Below are positions 57,434 to 64,000 of a stretch of 64,000 nucleotides of DNA, in pieces; the stretch's first letter is position 1; each line of letters opens with the position of its first letter. A model generated the notes under the pieces. The model was given only the letters and a program-made list of their open reading frames with translations. It was not told the origin of the DNA and made no database searches. This stretch comes from Tolypocladium sp. Sup5 PDA-1 (lineage: Eukaryota; Ascomycota; Sordariomycetes; Hypocreales; Ophiocordycipitaceae). The DNA lies in assembly GCA_000750105.3 (NCBI GenBank), contig JPHH03000002.1, positions 806,001 to 870,000 of the forward strand, read 5' to 3'. The position numbers and the translations under genes were made by a program.

Positions 57434-60400
57434 GTTGGGCGGCGGCGATGTGCGAGTGGGTGAGTGAGGAGGAGTGAGGCGACCCGTGTAAGTGAGGCGC
57501 GGGTGGCGATGGTGGGGAGACGGGAGGGACGGGTGCGATCGCAACGGCGGCACGAGTGAAAGGGCCGGCGACGTATTATACGATTTGGCCTCGGGGCCGG
57601 GACGGAGATTGGGGATGGGGAAAAAGGAAAAGGGAGGATGAAGCCTGATTGATATGTCAGACAATGGGATGGCGGAGGGCCAGGCTCATGTGGCCTCTTT
57701 CCGGGACAAGTGACCAGCTACGAGGCCCGTGGGCTTTCGTCAGTGGGTGACGTTGGGGGCACGAGGCTGAGTCCACAGGAGCCACAGGGGCCTGGGAGCG
57801 CTGACTGCCAGCGGGGGTGCCTGCCTGCGGCTGCTGCAGGGAGGAAGGGTGCAGGAGACAGGAGACGTCCAAAAGGGGCAGTGGGAGTGGAGGGGAGGCA
57901 AACGGCTGGACGGGCGGTACGAAGTACGCGCAGCGGCCAAAGGAGGCGGTACCCAAGACAGCCTAGGGCGGTGGCGGCGGTACGGCCGGAGCGAGGGGGC
58001 GCAGGTACCGTTCAGGCGGGTTGGGGACCGGTGGGGAGGGTCGCTGAGATGCTAGCGGCCAGGTCGACAGGGGTTGGATCCAACAGGGGGGCCGAGGCGG
58101 AGGGCCGCTGGGCCAGTTGGATTTAGAGTTGGAGGGGGGATCTGTCAGCAGGGGGGGACAGATGGCGTCGGGTCGTTGGGCGCGGGCGAGCGATGCGGCG
58201 GGTCCGAGTGCCGGTGGGCGCTGGAGGATGCGCTGCTGCGGTGCGGTGCGGTGCGGTAGGGTCCGACTGTGGTGACGATGCAGTGATGCGATGTCGGGAA
58301 TGCGATGGGACGTGGGATTGAATGACGGTGGCAAAGAGGCCGCGAATGTGTCCTTCGTGTCCTCGACAAGTTCCGTAAATGTGGCCTCGAGCTGGACCTG
58401 GATTCGCGGATGTGGCTGGGGCGAGTCCACTGGTGGCTCCGACGGTACCGCAGTGGCTTTTTTTGGCGACAAGGAGGCGAGCGTTGCGTTGCAGTGCCGA
58501 GTAAACCACGAAGGCCGCGTCAGGTGACTGATGCTGCAGAGGAGCAGAAGAAAGCCTGGCGATTAGATTGTCGGATTTTGCGTCCTTTGCAGTTGACGGA
58601 AATCGAGCGTCTATTTCCGTTTTCAATCAAAAAAAAAAGTCAAAGAAAGAAAAAAGCCCAAGAGGGGAAAGCAAGGTGGGAACGATTGCTTTGTGCCGTT
58701 ATACGAGGCGGTTGCGGGTTGCCGATGCGTCTGGAGGTGCCTCGTCGTTGCTCCGCCAAGAGCTTGTCGCGCTGCTGGTGTGGCACCGTCCGTCAAGCGA
58801 GCGGGAACTTCCAATCCTGCGGAAAGATGTGAGTTGCCGGCGTGCGTTGGGCTACAACGTAATGCCCGACCTTTGTTGCGTGCGCAACCCGCGAAGAGAA
58901 ACAAGCGAAGCCGAAGCGAGATAAGCGTCAGGTGCCGTCCGTGGCGTCGTCGATACTGGCGTGGCCCTCTTCTTTGGTTCCTTCGACACGACACGATGCG
59001 ACGACGAGAGCGCGCGCGGGGGGGCTGAGCGAGCAGGTAGGATTTGCTCGAGTCCGTCCGAGGCGATAAATGACGGACGCTGGGTCGGGGGTGCCGCTGC
59101 TGGGTTGCAAGTTCGGAGGATGGAATACGACTCTGGCGAAAAGGAGCGAGCGAGTGAGTGAGTGCGCGCTTTCCTCTCAGGGGCGTTGCCGAGAAATCAA
59201 GGAACCTCTTTCTTGTCCGGTGGTGGCTGGATGTGTTCCGAGGCCGAGAAAACGGAATGGCGAAGCAAGAGTTATATAGAAGGCTGTCAAAGCTCTCTTC
59301 TCGCCAATAACTCGAGCGGGCAGGAAGGGGGAGGTTGGTCCAGGTGCAGTCAGTAGTCCGTAGCCGTCGACTATCAGAGCGTGGCACTGAACAGGACAGC
59401 GTGAATGAGGCGAGGGGTTGGCGGATTGGAATTGAACAGCGAATAGAAAGGGAGACGGCTTCCGAACAAAAGACGGGTCCTGCCCAGCAAAGCACACCGG
59501 CAAACAAGGGAAAAGGGGGGCGTGCGTGCGTGAACAAGCAAAAATAGGCTATCGATCGTAGGAGGCGAGAGTCGGGGATCCGTTTCGCACCTCGCAGTGG
59601 TATGCAAAGTTCCGCTGTCGATCCTCGTGGCGGGGAGCAGAAGCCCAGTCTAGTCGGGAAAAGGCAAAAAAACAGGAAACACACACGGGACAAAAAGAGA
59701 AGATTTGACGGTAATAAAGCCTCCCTTGCCAATACTGCCCCGCTGGAATTCCTCAGTCAAACGGCACGAAGGGTTGTTCTAGCGAACGACTAATACCGGA
59801 TGGATGTGTCTGACGGGGAGGGCGGTTATATGGCAATTGAGGAGCGCAAGCCCTCACGCCGAGTCCAGGCTGCAAATATGCGCATACGCATGTACGGACT
59901 ACGGCATCGAATCATCCATCATCAATCAATCGACTGGTCCAGCGCCTGTGAGTGCGCGTCCCCGGCCGACGATGGATTCCCCTTCCGCCGCCCTCGCCCC
60001 CATCCATCCTCGACCAACCAACGTGCCGCAACCGCCTCGGCCTGATGTCTCCCATCCCAGAGGGCCCGAAACACGTTTTCCAGTGGTGCCAGCGAGTCGC
60101 CGGGCGCTGCCGAGCACGCTGACTGGCCGTGGGCGCCCCGTCGCCTGGCGCCGGGCCGCCGTGTCATTGGCCCGGCGCGAACTCATCGTGAAACATGGGC
60201 CGCCCGTCGGTTGCCTTGAAACGACCCCCGGCTTTTCGCTGCCCGTTGCTGTCCAGTCTAGGTGCATCTGGCGTAATGGGCTGCTGTTTGGACGGGCGGG
60301 TAGGTAGGTACAGGCCGCCTCGGGGGCGAGGCTGTGCCGCGGATGGAGTGCTGGTGATGCTATTATTATTATCATCATCATCATTGTTGCTACGAGCGTT

Positions 60401-63400
60401 TGTTGTTGCATGGGCCAGGACGGTTCGTGATTGTTTTCATCATGTACGTGTCTCTTTTGTTGCTTGTTTGACGCAGGGGACTTTGACGTGCTCGTAATAC
60501 CACGGCGTTGTATGGGATGTATGTACTTCGTTTCGTACCCCGTATCCGTTCCTTCACTACGGTTTGCTTTGCTGTTTTGCAGTAGCCGATCAGCGAACCC
60601 CTGGATGGGTTGGGCTTTGTTGACACCACGTTTGCAGCCAGGCTCGTGCGAGCCACTCATCGTCAACCTCGCATGGCTCGTCCGATGCAGGGGACGCTGG
60701 CAAACAACTCATCGCCGCCAGCACGATGCCCTACCTGTTCGGCCCTGTTTGGGCCCTCACGAAACGTGCAGCAGACGCCATGGACGGCAGCTACGTTTCC
60801 GTGCTTTTCTGCTTGCGGCGAAATACTTGCGAGACCGACCCTCCTGCGGCAGGAATCAGGATCAACGTGGCGACCATCCCGGAGGCTCTGCCCGTATTTC
60901 CAGCTCAGGAATGCGTTTCCAGTTGTCTCCTCGTCAGCGCTGGATGCTCGCTTCAGCTCGGCCGCAGGACGACTAGCAGGGCTACGACGTTGCTGCTCGT
61001 GTTAGGCAGCCCCGACCAACGTCTTCGCCGAGATGCCGCCATCCCTAGCCTTTTGATACTCGGCCGATGCTAGTTAAAGATCCACGACACATGGTCTGTA
61101 ACTCATCTCCATAAGTGTCTCAGTCCCCCGCCCTCTTTCTTCCTCTCCTTCAACCACCACCTGTTCCGAGGGGGTGGGCACTGGGCACGCCCAAATTGAC
61201 CACCATCCTATCCTGGACAGCCCGCCCGTCGTTGGTATGTGGCACGGCCGTTCACATGGCAAGTAGGCCCGCAAGACACATGCCTTTTGCATCTGACAGC
61301 ACCACAGCTCTTTTTTTAAATCCATCGCGCTCCACCACCATCTGCGGCCGTGGTGCAGTTGCATCCCACCTCGCGCACTCCGTCGCACGTCTCACAGCTT
61401 AGACATATGATGCTCAGCGTCTGATGAATGTGGCAGTCGCTGCACGGCAACCGAGGACTGACTTGGACACTTGGATCATGAGCCGGCTCGTGAACCATCT
61501 CCTCCCTTTGCACGCTGCTGAAGAATGGCCTGAGCCAAGCGTGATGAACCACGCGTGTGATAACTATCGGTCCCCCGTTGTGAAGGGAGGCTAGGTTACC
61601 TTACATAGTTCATCCCATCCCCACACCCACGGGAGGGAAGATCAGATGTATACAAGTAGTTGCAGATGGCCTGGGCCAGCTCATTTACTTGAATCCGCCG
61701 CAGGGAGCAGACTCCAACCGCCAGTCACTTGCATTTCCCCCAGGCACATTCTACGTTGTTTTACCACTGCCAACTCCGCCCAAGACGACATCACCGCCTC
61801 ACAGCTTGCGAACAACCCTCTTCTCTTCTCTCTTCTGTCTTGAACAATGGATCAACAGCCACACCTTGGCCCCCTCGATCTCCCCATCCACCTCGTTAGC
61901 TCCCCCCGATTTCCGCGGGAACCCCCCGCTGATTGGCCCCCTGGGCCTGAAACCACGCGCACGAACCACATCCCGCGCCACGGGCCCCGTTGATCACAGC
62001 CGGCAACGTGCAGCAGTCAAGCCACTCAAGCCACTGCTGCCCAGGTGTGGCTGAGGCGGCCACCCCGAGTGTGGCTCGGCAGAGACACGCAGCAGGCCAC
62101 TCACCCACGCGCGCACGAGGTTTCTTAATCAAGGATAGGATTTTTGTTGGCTGCACAGCCCCGGAGAGTCAGTGTCGCGTTTTGCATGTGAAGCTGATGA
62201 GAATAATTTGAGTTGCTGATGTGATGTCACTGTCGGGTGGTGGACGGGACTCGCACGACGCCGCCGCAGACTCACGGCCCTGATACGTACTCGTACGAGT
62301 ACGGCACCAGGCCAAGCAGGCCTCCCCGGAAGATCGTGCCGCAATGGCCAAATCAACTGATCAGCAGGGATGGCTCGGGTCTGGCCACCACCAGGTGATG
62401 AGCTGCTGCGGGTCACTGGGGCTGGATATCTGCCAAGTGCTGCTGGTCTCGTGCACGCACTCTCTCCCCGCTTCTGCTCCCGCTCCCGTGTGCCTGCCGA
62501 GCTACTACAGTACTGCAAGGCACGAAGTACTGTAATTACCGAAGCATCAGGCAGGAAGTACGCCTCTCGAATTTCCCTCCCTTGCCTCTACGCTCTACCG
62601 TTCCGCATCTCAAATACCCTCGCGCAGCGACGAGTCTGGGCTCCGGTCAGTGCGCAGCGCCATCTTCCGTGCCCCATCCAATCGCTCCGACCAACTCCCG
62701 CATTATAAGGCAATAGTGCTGCCCACACTAAAAAGGGCCAGCCCAGCTGAATGGGAATGAACCTTTCGGGGTCCTAGGCCGGCGATCATCAGACGCCCAA
62801 CACAAAAGCAAAAACGCCGACCTGCCCGGATCGGAAAGCGACGGGGGTCCCGGAACCATCCAGGCAGCCGCTCTGCCGGGCATCTGGCTGTGGTGGCCGG
62901 TGCGCGGGTGGGTGATGGCCCGGGCACCGCCGAGACAGGACGTCCGAACATGTGCGGCCGAGTACGAAGTAGCACCGTCAACTTCAACTTCAAACGAGAT
63001 GAGAATCGTGCGTTCGATACCTATAAACATGTCGTACGGGTGCAAGTGTGAGAACGAGAGTCTATTCTCGCTGTCGCTGCGGCGCGTAACTGCAGTTCGT
63101 GCGCCCGAGCTCCAACACGACTGCCACCAGCGCCAACCATCCGGATAGTCCTTCACCCAAGATAGCACCACCGGCAACATCCTCTCATCCTCACCTCATC
63201 CAAATGAAACCGCTCTGCCCTCTCTGCAAGTCTCATGTAATCGCCAACAACTGCCTAGCCCCCAGCCGAATCGAAACCCGCTCCCTCCGTCAATCGGCCG
63301 CCCCAGCCCGGCGCTTAACCGGGCACTCAAGCGCCGCGTTTCATAAAGCACCCTCGTCCTTCCATGCATGCACTCTCACGCTTCCGTCCAGCAGGCACTG

Positions 63401-64000
63401 AAAATAGCTGGCTCCCGGCGCGTCAGGCCCAACCAGCTGCGCTTGGCAGGCCAATCATGGCCGGCGCTTCACGTCCAGGACGGTTCACCTGCTGCGGGTT
63501 GTGGAATCGAATGTTCTATTTTGACATGCTGCTGTTGACCTGAAACGCGGCCGTGGGCTGCAGAACCGTACTGGTGAAATTCCAGAGGCCAGGCGCCTAT
63601 GTGTCGTGATGGATGGGTACATGTAGACGATGTAGTCTGTCAGACAGACGCATCTCTGCCTTGCAGGCCTCCAGCTCCCTCTCACCTGGCTCAGTCACAA
63701 CAACGAGGGTTGGTGGCTAGATAGTCGTCGTCGAGTCCAACAAGTGAAAACATCACACGGCGACGTGTGCAAGCCATGTGTGCCGTAACCTCTATTACCG
63801 TACCCTCCCGAATCCAGACAGTATGCCTCGTCTACTCCGTACATGATAGAACAAAAGAAAGTCTGCCTCTCAAGGAAGCACGCCTCCTGCACTCCTTGAA
63901 CAAGGCCGTTCGTGTTGGCTCTTCAGCCTTTCACACATCTCCCACAGCCCAACGCTTCTGAAGGTTGCATGCCGCACATGTCGGTCGTGACAGACAGCAA
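57434..64000. other. 6.6 kb gene-poor spacer upstream of cyclin
   Basis: No gene can be supported to the right edge. The first 1.2 kb is G-rich on the + strand (C-rich on the cyclin sense strand) and may be a long cyclin leader. Elsewhere there are microsatellites (TTA and TCA runs at 60361-60385), a GTACGAAGTAC word at 57917-57927 and related words at 59351, 60519, 62521, 62962 and 63830. There is also a perfect 16-bp palindrome at 62287-62302. The longest frame (58623-59732, minus, 369 codons) has no recognisable domain. Confidence 0.5.
62287..62302. repeat. Perfect 16-bp palindrome GTACTCGTACGAGTAC
   Basis: Reads identically on both strands. It is one of the longest members of the GTAC-containing palindromic word family scattered through the spacers. 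Confidence 0.9.

Noticed and set aside
58623..59732. 369-codon minus-strand frame upstream of the cyclin
   Set aside because: Low-complexity Arg/Ser/Pro content, no domain, and a poly-A/purine stretch at its end; more likely leader or spacer.

Overview
The window looks like a stretch of nuclear genome from a filamentous ascomycete (Pezizomycotina, Sordariomycetes, most likely Hypocreales). The grounds are short spliceosomal introns (about 50-120 nt, mostly with GT..AG ends and CTAAC-type branch points), GC-rich coding sequence, CT-rich leaders, and gene families typical of that group: a VIVID/ENVOY-type LOV photoreceptor, an EasF-like methyltransferase, a Fungal_trans_2 protein and a CTR86/ataxin-10 protein. 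The species is inferred only to this level. I support fourteen protein-coding genes; one (the LOV protein) is cut by the left edge. No rRNA, tRNA, CRISPR array or intact transposon was recognised.

Layout, left to right. 1-748 (-) VIVID/ENVOY-like blue-light receptor; 2357-3609 (+) NSE2/MMS21-type SUMO ligase; 3910-5989 (-) GPI-type serine carboxypeptidase; 7843-8769 (-) COQ3 ubiquinone methyltransferase; 9745-10512 (+) RIB3 riboflavin enzyme; 10918-13907 (-) CTR86/ataxin-10-like protein with a large histidine-rich insert; 14740-15774 (+) methylthioadenosine phosphorylase. An 8.3 kb gene-poor spacer follows, ending in a 63-bp minisatellite. Then come 24042-25265 (+) EasF-like methyltransferase and, tail to tail, 25387-28995 (-) a fungal transcription-factor-domain protein without a visible zinc cluster; 32711-33850 (+) C2H2 zinc-finger protein; 39034-40548 (+) covalent-flavin amine/amino-acid oxidase; 43136-46351 (-) MET10 sulfite reductase subunit; 47306-48848 (-) SDF/DAACS-family symporter; 51582-54953 (+) P1B copper ATPase; 56321-57433 (-) PCL-type cyclin. 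The last 6.6 kb has no gene I can support.

The genes are mainly housekeeping and regulatory and do not form one obvious pathway. Two belong to sulfur metabolism (sulfite reductase and methionine salvage) and two to cofactor synthesis (ubiquinone, riboflavin), but they are far apart. The nearest thing to a functional pair is the orphan EasF-like methyltransferase next to the transcription-factor-like gene. The spacers are the unusual part: they are long and carry a recurrent family of short palindromic words (GTACGAAGTAC, TAGTCCGTA, TACTCCGTA, GTACCTAGGTAC), homopolymer C/G tracts and microsatellites. Splice sites were assigned by eye from reading frame, consensus ends and recalled family conservation; no alignment or transcript data were available.
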